DNA of 64,000 bases from Pelagibacteraceae bacterium GOM-A1 (GTDB lineage Bacteria > Pseudomonadota > Alphaproteobacteria > Pelagibacterales > Pelagibacteraceae), in NCBI GenBank assembly GCA_001704065.1, contig LHBX01000043.1, positions 62,001 to 126,000 of the forward strand, in the 5' to 3' direction. The notes under the pieces were generated by a model that made no database searches, was not told the origin of the DNA, and was given only the letters and a program-made list of their open reading frames with translations. The number at the start of each line of letters is the position of its first letter. The stretch's first letter is position 1. This document shows, in pieces, positions 46,603 to 54,782 of this stretch. The position numbers and the translations under genes were made by a program.

Positions 46603-46650
46603 TTGCGAATAATTATTATTTACGCATTTTTTTTGCGAATAATTATTATT
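46603..46650. promoter_or_regulatory. Two identical 18-base Fur/PerR-like boxes
   Basis: TTGCGAATAATTATTATT occurs at 46603-46620 and again at 46633-46650, 30 bases apart, about 45-90 bases before the small Cys protein start on the minus strand. The inner 15-mer TGCGAATAATTATTA differs by three bases from the Fur 7-1-7 pattern TGATAATNATTATCA and by three from the katG box on the minus strand (TTAGAATAATTATAA). Binding by the Irr/Fur-type regulator encoded at 49904-50314 is inferred. Confidence 0.55.
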
Positions 46651-46690
46651 ACTACAAATTATCCTTATTAAATTTTTCTTAAATACTTAT

Positions 46691-46705
46691 TGATAATGAT
46701 TATTA
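46691..46705. promoter_or_regulatory. Fur-box-like 7-1-7 inverted repeat
   Basis: TGATAATGATTATTA matches the consensus TGATAATNATTATCA with a single mismatch. It overlaps the last codons of the DUF2061 gene (stop at 46703-46705) and lies about 135 bases upstream of the small Cys protein start, so it may be part of that gene's control region. Confidence 0.55.
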
Positions 46706-46945
46706 TTTACTTTTTGATTTACTTGCCCACCACTTATCTAAAATGAAATACCAAATAGAATTGGCAATTGGTTCTACAATTGCATCGGTCAAAGCTATCA
46801 TAAAAGATACATCAGCAACTAACATCAAAACAGTTATAGCAATTGCAAAATGACCAACAGTATAAACAATTGTTCTTAAAATAGATCCTCTGTTATTGGA
46901 ATAAATCTGACCGGCAGCTTTAAAAATACCGTTGGTAACTTCCAT
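46703..46945 (-). CDS. DUF2061 membrane protein
   Basis: An 80-residue inner-membrane protein with two predicted helices (about 23-48 and 50-68). The core RTIVYTVGHFAIAITVLMLV and the later DAIVEPIANSIWYFILDKWW match DUF2061, a family of unknown function found as single- or double-domain proteins. It overlaps the oxygenase gene by one base (TAATG) and so belongs to the katG operon. Its function is not known; a link to iron or oxidative stress rests only on location. Confidence 0.82.
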   Translation of the reverse strand: MEVTNGIFKAAGQIYSNNRGSILRTIVYTVGHFAIAITVLMLVADVSFMIALTDAIVEPIANSIWYFILDKWWASKSKSK

Positions 46946-47541
46946 TATTCTTTAAACGGGCTTTCAAGAACACAAGCAACTAAGTGAACTCTAGCCTGTT
47001 CTCCTCCATTAAAAAAGTTATGATACTTTGTATTGTTAGTAATCCATACATGTCCATCTGCAGGCAAATGTTTTGCAACATTTTCAATGACCATTGAACA
47101 ACCTGCATTAGTTACTATCGGAATATGCAATCTACACTCTGGATCTTTGTGCCAGCTTAGCGTTGATCTTGGCTCTTTTAATAAAAGCCTTACTCTTCCT
47201 AGTTTAAATTTTTTACTAAGAATTTCATAAACCTCTTTAAAATAAGTTTTCTCGAACTCTGGTAGCAACTGAGTATATTTCGACTCATCAATATCAATAT
47301 CTCTTGAGACTTCTTTGCCTGTCTCATCTGCAATAGTCCAATATCTACCTCTGATATTGTTCCCTTCTATAGAGTCTTTGTTATTTGGAATTTGATTTAG
47401 AGGAATTGCACCAAAGTGAGTAACACCTGGCGAATTAAATTTCTTTTTCTCTAAAATTAGATTTAAGTCATTTCGCAATCTATTTATATCAAACTTAATT
47501 TCAGGAACTTTATAAAAGTCTTCGAACGATAGTGATGTCAT
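46945..47541 (-). CDS. Aspartyl/asparaginyl beta-hydroxylase-like oxygenase
   Basis: A 198-residue Fe(II)/2-oxoglutarate oxygenase-type protein. The facial triad is His131, Asp133 (SWHKDPECRLHIPI) and His174 (TKYHNFFNGG), and Arg184 in EQARVHLVACV is placed to bind 2-oxoglutarate, as in the AspH family. It is cytosolic, with no signal peptide. The substrate is unknown and could be a protein side chain or lipid A-like acyl chain. It starts 19 bases after katG and overlaps the DUF2061 gene, forming one operon with them. Confidence 0.82.
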   Translation of the reverse strand: MTSLSFEDFYKVPEIKFDINRLRNDLNLILEKKKFNSPGVTHFGAIPLNQIPNNKDSIEGNNIRGRYWTIADETGKEVSRDIDIDESKYTQLLPEFEKTYFKEVYEILSKKFKLGRVRLLLKEPRSTLSWHKDPECRLHIPIVTNAGCSMVIENVAKHLPADGHVWITNNTKYHNFFNGGEQARVHLVACVLESPFKE

Positions 47542-47560
47542 TTTTCCGCTTTCCTTAATA

Positions 47561-49798
47561 CTAGTTTAATCTTAAATCAAATCTATCTGCATTCATCACT
47601 TTGACCCATGCAGATACAAAGTCTTTAACAAATTTGTCAGATGAGTCTTTGCAGGCATAGACTTCAGCTAATGCTCTTAATTGAGAATTCGAACCAAAAA
47701 TAAGGTCAACTCTTGAACCTTTCCACTTAGTTTTTTTAGACTTTCTATCTTTACCAACAAAATATTGTTCAGATTTGTCAGTTTCTTTCCAAGTGGTACT
47801 CATATCAAGAAGATTTACAAAATAATCTGTTGATAGAGTTCCAGGTTTTTTTGTGAAAACTCCATTTTTAGAGCTATCATAGTTTGTATCTAAAACTCTC
47901 ATTCCTCCTACAAGAACTGTCATCTCAGGTGCCGTTAATCCCATTAATTGTGCCTTATCAATTAATTTTTCCTCAGCTGAAACGTTAGATTTACCTTTTT
48001 TCATGTAGTTTCTAAAACCATCCGCTTGCGGCTCAAGTAATCCAAATGAATTTACATCTGTTTGGTCTTGTCTTGCATCTCCTCTTCCAGGAGTAAATGG
48101 AACCTGAATTTTATGACCAGCTTTTTTTGCCGCCATCTCTATTCCTACATTTCCACCTAATACTATAAGATCCGCCATTGAGACTGATTTTTTATTTGTA
48201 TCAAATTTTTTCTTAATTTTTTGTAAAGCTTTAATAACCTTTGAAAGTTTTTTAGGGTTATTGACTTTCCAACTTCTTTGAGGCTCAAGCATAATTCTTG
48301 CTCCGTTTGCCCCACCTCTTTTGTCAGAACCTCTGTATGTAGAAGCAGAAGCCCAAGCCGTAGAAACTAAATCAGAAACAGAGATTTTTGATTTTGAAAG
48401 CTTTGATTTTAAATCTCTTATATCTTTTGATTTAAGTTTATATTTTGGTTTATCTATAGGATCTTGCCAAATTAATTGTTCCTTTGGTACTTCGCTACCC
48501 AAATAACATACTTTTGGTCCCATGTCTCTATGAGTAAGCTTAAACCAAGCTCTTGCAAATGCATCAGCAAATTCATCTGGATTTTGATAAAAATGTTTTG
48601 AAATTGGTCCATAACTTTTATCCATTCTCAAAGATAAATCAGTTGTTTGCATCATTGGAGGATGCATTTTACTTTTATCATGAGCATCAGGAACCATTTT
48701 AATTCTCTGACCATTTTTTTTTGGAGTCCATTGAAATGCTCCCGCAGGTCCTTTTGTCAATTCCCATTCATGGTTAAATAAACAATCAAAGTAACCCATA
48801 TCCCATTGTGTTGGCGTTTGTGTCCATGCCCCTTCAATACCACTACTTATTGCGTGTACACCTTTTCCTGATTTGTAATTACTATTCCAACCAGTTGCTT
48901 GATCTTGAATTCTTGATGCTTCTGGATCAGGTCCTTTATGTGATTCAGGTGCAGCACCATGAGATTTTCCAAAAGTATGACCACCAGCAACTAGTGCAAC
49001 TGTTTCATAATCATTCATTGCCATTCTTCCAAATGTTTCTCTAATATCATGAGCTGCTTTCAATGGGTCTGGATTAAAATCTGGACCTTGTGGGTTTACA
49101 TAAATTAATCCCATGTGAGAAGCCCCCAATGGTTGTTCAAGATCTCTTTTTCCGCTGTATCTCTTAACACCTAACATTTCTTTTTCTGAACCCCAGTAAA
49201 TATCATCTTCTGGTTCCCAGATATCAGTTCTTCCCGCTCCAAAACCGAACGTTTTAAAGCCCATTGACTCTAATGCTACATTTCCAACTAGTATAAATAA
49301 ATCTGCCCAAGAAATTCTTTTTCCATATTTCTGTTTTATTGGCCACAAAAGTAATCTAGCTTTATCTAGATTAACATTATCAGGCCAAGCATTTAAAGGT
49401 GCAAACCTTTGATTACCTGTTCCAGCTCCCCCTCTACCATCACCTGTTCTGTATGTACCTGCTGCGTGCCATGCTAATCTAATAAACAAAGGACCATAAT
49501 GACCGTAATCTGCTGGCCACCAATCTTGTGAGTCTGTCATTAATTTGTTTAAATCTTTTTTGAGTGCTTTGTAATTTAGTTTTTTAAATTCTTTAGAATA
49601 ATTAAATTTTTTCTCCATTGGATTTGATAAATTCGAGTGCTGACTTAAAATTTTCAAATTCAAACTATTTGGCCAAAAATCTCTATTTGTTTGTCCTCTA
49701 CCAGCGCTAAATTTTGCTGGTGTACCTGCACCTGTAAACGGGCACTTGCTTAATTCTGTTGATTTAAATGTTTTACTCTTATGAAATTCCGCACTCAT
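47561..49798 (-). CDS. katG: Catalase-peroxidase KatG
   Basis: Bifunctional heme enzyme that destroys hydrogen peroxide. Its 745 residues have both peroxidase-like halves. The distal heme site is Arg107, Trp110 and His111 ([13 protein letters not shown]), the proximal His lies in [14 protein letters not shown] near 275, and LIYVNPQGP holds the Tyr of the Met-Tyr-Trp adduct. No signal peptide is present, so it is cytosolic. The upstream region holds two exact copies of a PerR-type box (49820-49857), and the Irr-type regulator gene precedes it. The ribosome site is good (AAAGGAGAT). Pelagibacter genomes are generally reported to lack katG, so its presence is noteworthy. Confidence 0.98.
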   Translation of the reverse strand: MSAEFHKSKTFKSTELSKCPFTGAGTPAKFSAGRGQTNRDFWPNSLNLKILSQHSNLSNPMEKKFNYSKEFKKLNYKALKKDLNKLMTDSQDWWPADYGHYGPLFIRLAWHAAGTYRTGDGRGGAGTGNQRFAPLNAWPDNVNLDKARLLLWPIKQKYGKRISWADLFILVGNVALESMGFKTFGFGAGRTDIWEPEDDIYWGSEKEMLGVKRYSGKRDLEQPLGASHMGLIYVNPQGPDFNPDPLKAAHDIRETFGRMAMNDYETVALVAGGHTFGKSHGAAPESHKGPDPEASRIQDQATGWNSNYKSGKGVHAISSGIEGAWTQTPTQWDMGYFDCLFNHEWELTKGPAGAFQWTPKKNGQRIKMVPDAHDKSKMHPPMMQTTDLSLRMDKSYGPISKHFYQNPDEFADAFARAWFKLTHRDMGPKVCYLGSEVPKEQLIWQDPIDKPKYKLKSKDIRDLKSKLSKSKISVSDLVSTAWASASTYRGSDKRGGANGARIMLEPQRSWKVNNPKKLSKVIKALQKIKKKFDTNKKSVSMADLIVLGGNVGIEMAAKKAGHKIQVPFTPGRGDARQDQTDVNSFGLLEPQADGFRNYMKKGKSNVSAEEKLIDKAQLMGLTAPEMTVLVGGMRVLDTNYDSSKNGVFTKKPGTLSTDYFVNLLDMSTTWKETDKSEQYFVGKDRKSKKTKWKGSRVDLIFGSNSQLRALAEVYACKDSSDKFVKDFVSAWVKVMNADRFDLRLN

Positions 49799-49819
49799 TA
49801 TTATTTATCTCCTTTAATA

Positions 49820-49834
49820 TTATAATTATTCTAA
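49820..49834. promoter_or_regulatory. PerR-like operator, katG-proximal copy
   Basis: TTATAATTATTCTAA lies about 22 bases before the katG start codon. It matches the PerR box consensus TTATAATNATTATAA with one mismatch and is exactly repeated 23 bases upstream. Recognition by the adjacent Fur-family regulator is inferred. Confidence 0.65.
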
Positions 49835-49842
49835 TTACTTGT

Positions 49843-49857
49843 TTATAATTATTCTAA
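49843..49857. promoter_or_regulatory. PerR-like operator, katG-distal copy
   Basis: A second exact copy of TTATAATTATTCTAA, 23 bases from the first and close to two helical turns, so two dimers could bind the same face. It lies between the irr stop (49904) and katG. Confidence 0.65.
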
Positions 49858-49903
49858 AGAAGATTGTCAATAAGTCAGAATATTTATGATTTAATTTTGA
49901 AAC

Positions 49904-50314
49904 TTAGTCTTCTAATTTTACTAAAACTTCAACTGATTTAATTTTTTTTCCAGGTATTGATTTTTGAATTTCTATTGGTCCTACATCCTCATTTTTAAGA
50001 TCAATAAGCTTTTCTTCATTAACATCGAAGAAGTGGTGATGATCTGTGACATTTGTATCAAAATAAGTTTGATTAGAATTAATAGGTATTTCTTTTAAAT
50101 ATCCTTTTTTATGAAATGCATGAACTGTATTGTAAACAGTTGCTAAAGAAACTTTCTCTCCAGTTTTATCTTTTATCAAATTGAATAAGTCGTTTATTGT
50201 GAAATGGAAAGTTTTATCTCTATTAAATAAAACCTCGCATATATTTATTCTTTGTTTAGTTGGTCTTAAGCTAGAGTTTCTTAGTTTTTCAATAAATTCT
50301 TGTCTAGTAGTCAT
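49904..50314 (-). CDS. irr: Fur-family regulator, Irr type (PerR-related)
   Basis: A 136-residue metalloregulator. The N-terminal winged helix contains LRPTKQRINICEVLF and the recognition helix region EKVSLATVYNTVHAF. The dimerisation half has the triple-histidine motif DHHHFF (residues 91-96) after TYFDTN, which marks Irr, the heme-responsive iron regulator of alphaproteobacteria. The CxxC structural zinc motifs of Fur are absent, also as in Irr. The ATG at 50314 is preferred over a TTG two codons earlier. Adjacent divergent fabA-fabB-fabI matches the rhizobial irr neighbourhood. A similar box (50322-50336) just upstream suggests autoregulation. Confidence 0.87.
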   Translation of the reverse strand: MTTRQEFIEKLRNSSLRPTKQRINICEVLFNRDKTFHFTINDLFNLIKDKTGEKVSLATVYNTVHAFHKKGYLKEIPINSNQTYFDTNVTDHHHFFDVNEEKLIDLKNEDVGPIEIQKSIPGKKIKSVEVLVKLED

Positions 50315-50321
50315 TAGCAAT

Positions 50322-50336
50322 TTAAAACTATTCTAA
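50322..50336. promoter_or_regulatory. PerR/Irr-like operator upstream of irr
   Basis: TTAAAACTATTCTAA matches the katG boxes at 13 of 15 positions and sits eight bases upstream of the irr ATG, in the 73-base gap shared with divergent fabA. It suggests that the regulator controls its own gene, and it could affect fabA. A weaker half-site (TTATAAT) follows at 50349-50355. Confidence 0.6.
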
Positions 50337-50387
50337 ACTATTTGTATATTATAATGTACCTAAATCAAGTAATAAGATTACAAAATT

Positions 50388-50888
50388 ATGAAAAAAAGTT
50401 CCTTTAATTATAACGAACTAATTGATTGCGCTAATGGTAAGTTATTTGGTCCTGGTAATGCAAAATTACCATCTCCACCAATGCTAATGTTTGATAGAAT
50501 TACAGAAATAACTGAGAGTGAGGGTTTTTATAAAAAAGGATCTATGAAAGCCGAACTTGATATTAAGGATAATTTGTGGTTCTTTGATTGTCATTTTAGA
50601 GAAGATCCAGTTATGCCAGGTTGTCTTGGTTTAGATGCAATGTGGCAGCTGGTTGGCTTTTTTCTTGGTTGGCTTGGAAAACCAGGAAGAGGTAGAGCAT
50701 TGGGTGTAAGCACTGTAAAATTTACTGGTGAAGTTCTTAAAAATGTCAAAATGGCAACATACGAAATAGATATGAAAAGAATTCTTGTTAAAGGAGAAAC
50801 AACTGTAGGACTTGCAAATGGAATATTGCTCGCTGATGGAAAAAAGATTTATAGTGCAGAAAATCTTAAGGTAGGATTATTTAAATAA
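50388..50888 (+). CDS. fabA: 3-hydroxydecanoyl-ACP dehydratase/isomerase
   Basis: Dehydrates beta-hydroxyacyl-ACP and isomerises the C10 intermediate, the branch point to unsaturated fatty acids. The 166 residues contain the catalytic His69 ([14 protein letters not shown]) and Asp83 (LGLDAMWQL), equivalent to H70 and D84 of E. coli. The terminal [10 protein letters not shown] is typical. It heads fabA-fabB-fabI, with a TAATG overlap into fabB. The upstream gap is shared with irr. Confidence 0.97.
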   Translation: MKKSSFNYNELIDCANGKLFGPGNAKLPSPPMLMFDRITEITESEGFYKKGSMKAELDIKDNLWFFDCHFREDPVMPGCLGLDAMWQLVGFFLGWLGKPGRGRALGVSTVKFTGEVLKNVKMATYEIDMKRILVKGETTVGLANGILLADGKKIYSAENLKVGLFK

Positions 50889-52099
50889 TGAAAAGAGTAG
50901 TTGTAACAGGACTTGGTGTAGTTTCATGTTTGGGAAATAATCAAGATGAAGTTTATCAATCTTTAGTTAATACAAAATCAGGAATAACATTTTTTGAGGA
51001 ATACAAAGAGCATAATTTAAAAAGCCATGTTCATGGTAAACCAAATATCAAATTGGAAGATTACATAGATAGAAAAGTTATTAGGTTTATGGGTGCTGGA
51101 TCAGCATATAATTATGTTGCAATGAGTGAAGCAGTTAAAGACTCTGGATTAGAAGAAAATGAGGTTAGTAATATTTCAACAGGTATGGTCATGGGATCTG
51201 GAGGACCATCAATTGAAAATGTGATTTTAGCAGCAGATAAAACTAGAGAAAAAAATCCAAAAAAAATGGGTCCATTTATAGTTCCAAGAACTATGGCAAG
51301 TACTGCTTCTGCCACTCTAGCAGTTCCATTTAAAATAAAAGGCACTAATTACACAATAAGTTCTGCGTGTGCAACGAGTGGTCATTGTATTGGTAACGCG
51401 ATGGAACTTATTCAATTAGGAAAACAAAATATTATTTTTGCTGGTGGCAGTGATGAGGTTCACTTTGCAATGACTGCAATGTTTGATGCAATGACTGCAC
51501 TATCCTCGAAATATAACGATACCCCTGAAAAAGCCTCAAGACCGTATGATAAAACAAGGGATGGTTTTGTAATTGCTGGTGGAGGTGGAGTTCTTGTTTT
51601 AGAGGAATATGAGCATGCCAAAGCAAGAGGTGCTAAAATATACGCAGAATTAACTGGATATGGAGCAACATCAGATGGCTATGATATGGTTGCACCGTCT
51701 GGCGAGGGAGCGGTGAGATGTATGAAAATGGCTCTAGCAACCTCAAAAAATAAAATTGACTATATTAATACTCATGGGACATCAACACCTGTGGGAGATA
51801 TTACAGAATTAAAAGCAGTTGGTGAGGCTTTTCCAGAATATAAACCTAAGATAAGTTCAACAAAATCTTTGTCAGGCCATTCATTAGGTGCAACTTCAGT
51901 TCACGAAGCAATTTACAGTTTGATAATGATGAAAAACAATTTTATTTCAGCGTCAGCAAATATTTCGGAAATGGATGATGAAGCAAAAAAGTATCCAATT
52001 GTTACACGAGTTGAAAAAGACGTAAATTTAAATGCAATTATGTCTAACAGCTTTGGTTTTGGTGGAACTAATGCAACATTAGTTTTTGAGAAAGTTTAA
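50888..52099 (+). CDS. fabB: 3-oxoacyl-ACP synthase I
   Basis: Condensing enzyme that elongates acyl-ACP, including unsaturated chains. The 403 residues have the catalytic Cys in [12 protein letters not shown] (about residue 162) and the two His in [11 protein letters not shown] (about 297) and [11 protein letters not shown] (about 332), plus the C-terminal [14 protein letters not shown]. Its coupling to fabA makes FabB rather than FabF the likely identity. fabI begins five bases after the stop. Confidence 0.95.
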   Translation: MKRVVVTGLGVVSCLGNNQDEVYQSLVNTKSGITFFEEYKEHNLKSHVHGKPNIKLEDYIDRKVIRFMGAGSAYNYVAMSEAVKDSGLEENEVSNISTGMVMGSGGPSIENVILAADKTREKNPKKMGPFIVPRTMASTASATLAVPFKIKGTNYTISSACATSGHCIGNAMELIQLGKQNIIFAGGSDEVHFAMTAMFDAMTALSSKYNDTPEKASRPYDKTRDGFVIAGGGGVLVLEEYEHAKARGAKIYAELTGYGATSDGYDMVAPSGEGAVRCMKMALATSKNKIDYINTHGTSTPVGDITELKAVGEAFPEYKPKISSTKSLSGHSLGATSVHEAIYSLIMMKNNFISASANISEMDDEAKKYPIVTRVEKDVNLNAIMSNSFGFGGTNATLVFEKV

Positions 52100-52103
52100 A
52101 TCT

Positions 52104-52895
52104 ATGAGTTTAATGAAGGGAAAAAAAGGTCTTATCATGGGCGTTGCCAATGAGAGATCAATTGCATGGGGTATATCTCAAAAACTTGCAGAAGCTGGAG
52201 CAGAATTAGCTTTTACATATTTAGGTGATGCTTTAAAAAAAAGAGTTGTTCCACTTGCAGAAAAACTAAATTCAAATGTAACTTTTAGCTGTGATGTAGA
52301 AAAAAAAGAAGAAATTATAAAACTATTTGAAGATGTAAAGAGTCAATGGGGAGAAATTGATTTTGTTGTACATGCAATTGCATTTTCAGATAAATCTGAG
52401 TTATCAGGAGAATATTTAAATACAACTAGAGAAAACTTTTTAAGAAGTATGTTAATATCTTGTTTTTCATTTACCGAAGTTGCTAGAGAAGCATCTAAAA
52501 TAATGAAGCAAGGTGGTAGTATGATTACTTTGAGTTATGAAGCAAATAAAGCCATACCTAATTATAATGTAATGGGCGTATGTAAAGCTGCACTAGAATC
52601 TAGTGTTAAATATCTTGCAAGAGATCTAGGAGCAAAGAATATTAGAGTTAATGCAATAAGTGCCGGACCAATTAAAACTCTAGCAGCTTCTGCAATTGGG
52701 GATGCTAAATTTCTTTACAAGTGGAATGCCGATCATTCGTTCTTAAAAAGAAATGTTGATAATCTTGATGTTGGAAATTCAGCACTATATCTTTTAAGCG
52801 ATATGGCAGGTGGTGTAACTGGTGAAATTCATTACGTGGATGCTGGTTACAATAAAGTTGGAATGCCAGATCCAAAAAACATAAGCGATACTTAA
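52104..52895 (+). CDS. fabI: Enoyl-ACP reductase (NADH)
   Basis: Short-chain dehydrogenase that completes each fatty-acid elongation cycle. The start at 52104 gives MSLMKGKKGLIMGVANERSI, which aligns end to end with known FabI; the frame's upstream TTG at 52086 would overlap fabB. The 263 residues show the FabI nucleotide site GVANERSIAWGI, the active-site Tyr and Lys in LSYEANKAIPNYNVMGVCKAAL, and DAGYNKVGMP near the end. It belongs to the fabABI unit. Confidence 0.96.
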   Translation: MSLMKGKKGLIMGVANERSIAWGISQKLAEAGAELAFTYLGDALKKRVVPLAEKLNSNVTFSCDVEKKEEIIKLFEDVKSQWGEIDFVVHAIAFSDKSELSGEYLNTTRENFLRSMLISCFSFTEVAREASKIMKQGGSMITLSYEANKAIPNYNVMGVCKAALESSVKYLARDLGAKNIRVNAISAGPIKTLAASAIGDAKFLYKWNADHSFLKRNVDNLDVGNSALYLLSDMAGGVTGEIHYVDAGYNKVGMPDPKNISDT

Positions 52896-52906
52896 AATAT
52901 TAATTA

Positions 52907-53839
52907 GTGATTAAAATTAGAATTATTGCATATTTTTTTTTAATTTTTTGTATTTTTGAAAATGTAAATGCTAAAAGCTACAAAATAGGTGACAAAATCT
53001 CAGAAGAAATAGAATTTTATAAAAAATACAAATTTGAATTACCTTCAGGAACATGGACAATAGCTGACAGGTTTAGATATAGCTACTATGGTGCGACTGC
53101 AAAAGGTTACAAACTTTTAAAAATTAAAGGTAATAAAGCTATAGAAGGATTTTCAATTGCTGAACTAGATATCGGAGCAAGATTTCAAAGCGCTTTCAAC
53201 GATGTACTACATCTAATTATGTTTAAAAATGAATATGACGGATGTTACGATCGACCTGAATATTATATTTTGGAGTATTTTACAAAAGGTTCATCTCATA
53301 ATTGTTTTTGGATTTCTCATGAAGATGTTTATAAAGAATTATTTAATCCTGATGATCCAGAATTGAGGGGTGTGAATGCTCAATATAAAGCATGGCTAAG
53401 AGACAACAAAATAGAACTACCAAAAATTGCTATAGGTAGTTCGCATAGTTATTTCTCAAGACTAACAGGAGGAAAATGGTTTGTAATGACTCACGGTTTC
53501 GATCCTGAAGTATTAGGTGCTCCAAAAAGTGAATTTATAGACGAGGATAGGTCAGAATATCATAAATATAATATTAATAATTATCCAGATCACAAAAAAA
53601 TTATGGAGAAAGTAGTATCTTTTGGTGCTAAAAGGCATAAACAGTTTGAGTTAGAAGTGAGAGCAAAAGAACATCACAAAATAAATTTAAGTTCATTAAT
53701 TTCAAATTCTTTAGAAATTGGTAACGTTGAACAAAATGATGATATTATTACACAAATTAATAGGTTAAGAGATTTATTAAAATCAGGAATTTTAACAGAG
53801 GAAGAATTTAAAAAAGCAAAAGAAAAAATACTTAATTAA
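52907..53839 (+). CDS. Exported protein of unknown function with C-terminal SHOCT-like domain
   Basis: A 310-residue protein starting at GTG 52907. The N-terminus MIKIRIIAYFFLIFCIFENV is a signal peptide, probably cleaved after NVNA. The body contains aromatic-rich beta segments (GTWTIADRFRYSYYGATAK, GGKWFVMTHGFDPEVLG) that I do not recognise. The last 30 residues, ITQINRLRDLLKSGILTEEE followed by FKKAKEKIL, match the short SHOCT oligomerisation motif. It follows fabI after 11 bases and overlaps the DUF4149 gene by one base. The function is unknown. Confidence 0.7.
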   Translation: MIKIRIIAYFFLIFCIFENVNAKSYKIGDKISEEIEFYKKYKFELPSGTWTIADRFRYSYYGATAKGYKLLKIKGNKAIEGFSIAELDIGARFQSAFNDVLHLIMFKNEYDGCYDRPEYYILEYFTKGSSHNCFWISHEDVYKELFNPDDPELRGVNAQYKAWLRDNKIELPKIAIGSSHSYFSRLTGGKWFVMTHGFDPEVLGAPKSEFIDEDRSEYHKYNINNYPDHKKIMEKVVSFGAKRHKQFELEVRAKEHHKINLSSLISNSLEIGNVEQNDDIITQINRLRDLLKSGILTEEEFKKAKEKILN

Positions 53840-54228
53840 TGATGCAACAAATTAGTATTTATCTAACAAGTATTATATTGGGAATTATGCTCTTCTTTTC
53901 TTTTGTTGTAGCACCTGTTACTTTCACAGCATTAGATGAAGAAAATGCTAGAAAATTCATAAGAAAAATATTTCCTTATTACTACACTGTTAATTTAGCA
54001 ATTAGTATTTCAGTTTTAATTTGCTTTATAATTCTGAAAATTTTTTCCTTAGATTTTTATTTAATTTTGAGTATTGCGATATTATTTGCTGTATCAAATT
54101 TTATACTAATGCCAATGATAAATAAGTTCAGAGATGAAAAGCAGGATAAAAAATTTAAACAATCACACTTTGTTTCTGTGGTAATAAATTTTGTGCAAAT
54201 GATTTTGTTGGTAATTGTCTTGATTTAA
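53839..54228 (+). CDS. DUF4149 membrane protein
   Basis: A 129-residue inner-membrane protein with four predicted helices. MLFFSFVVAPVTFTALDEE and RKIFPYYYTVNLAISI are the conserved core of DUF4149, a family of unknown function. The loop NKFRDEKQDKKFKQSH resembles a conserved polar segment of the family. A second ATG follows directly, so it may start one codon later. It overlaps the preceding exported protein gene by one base and shares TTAA at 54225-54228 with the convergent small gene. Confidence 0.8.
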   Translation: MMQQISIYLTSIILGIMLFFSFVVAPVTFTALDEENARKFIRKIFPYYYTVNLAISISVLICFIILKIFSLDFYLILSIAILFAVSNFILMPMINKFRDEKQDKKFKQSHFVSVVINFVQMILLVIVLI

Positions 54229-54377
54229 AAAGAATTAGTAATACCTAAGCCAACAGCAATAAAAATACCTAACCAGATTAAACCTTTAATAAAAAAAAAT
54301 GCAAAACTACCAAGTAATAAATATCTTCCATATTTATTTTTCTGTAGTTCTAACTTAAGGTTTTTTAAAAGCTTCAT
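54225..54377 (-). CDS. 50-residue membrane protein (hypothetical)
   Basis: ATG 54377 to TAA 54225-54227. The product starts MKLLKNLKLELQKNKYGRYL and then has a hydrophobic stretch (about 19-46) with FAFFFIKGLIWLGIFIAVGL, one or two tightly spaced membrane helices. It is too short to identify. The frame fills the gap between DUF4149 and rhodanese genes almost exactly, with its stop sharing TTAA with the DUF4149 stop, which supports a real gene. Confidence 0.65.
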   Translation of the reverse strand: MKLLKNLKLELQKNKYGRYLLLGSFAFFFIKGLIWLGIFIAVGLGITNSF

Positions 54378-54404
54378 TCTCTTATAATTTATTACAATTA
54401 TTTT

Positions 54405-54767
54405 TTACTTGATCTTTTCCCACTCTTTAATACCACCAGTGAGATTTTTGACATTTTTAACCCCCATATCCTTCATAGTTTTGGTTGCTAATGTTCCTTG
54501 TCCACCAACACCACAAAAAACTACATATTCTTTATCAGGATTATTTTTAAACATATCATTTTCTAGAGGACTTCCCTCTGCTAAATAAAATTCTAATAAA
54601 CCTCTATCTAAGTGAATTGCATTACCGATAGTGCCTTTTGAAAAGCTCTCTTTATCCCTAACATCAATAAATTGAACATTTGGGTCATTTAGCTTTTCTT
54701 TTGCATCACTAGCGCTGATATTTTCAATTTCATTTCTTACACTCATCAAATCATCAAATTTTTTCAT
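54405..54767 (-). CDS. Rhodanese-like sulfurtransferase
   Basis: A 120-residue single-domain rhodanese. The catalytic Cys is in VVFCGVGGQGTLA (about residue 84), with CDC25-like features IDVRDKESF and IGNAIHLDRG. It may transfer sulfur to cyanide or a thiol acceptor, or act as a persulfide carrier. A strong ribosome site (TAGGAGAAGC) precedes the ATG. It follows pnp after 15 bases and probably ends the nusA-infB-rbfA-rpsO-pnp unit. Confidence 0.88.
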   Translation of the reverse strand: MKKFDDLMSVRNEIENISASDAKEKLNDPNVQFIDVRDKESFSKGTIGNAIHLDRGLLEFYLAEGSPLENDMFKNNPDKEYVVFCGVGGQGTLATKTMKDMGVKNVKNLTGGIKEWEKIK

Positions 54768-54782
54768 GCTTCTCCTATAATT

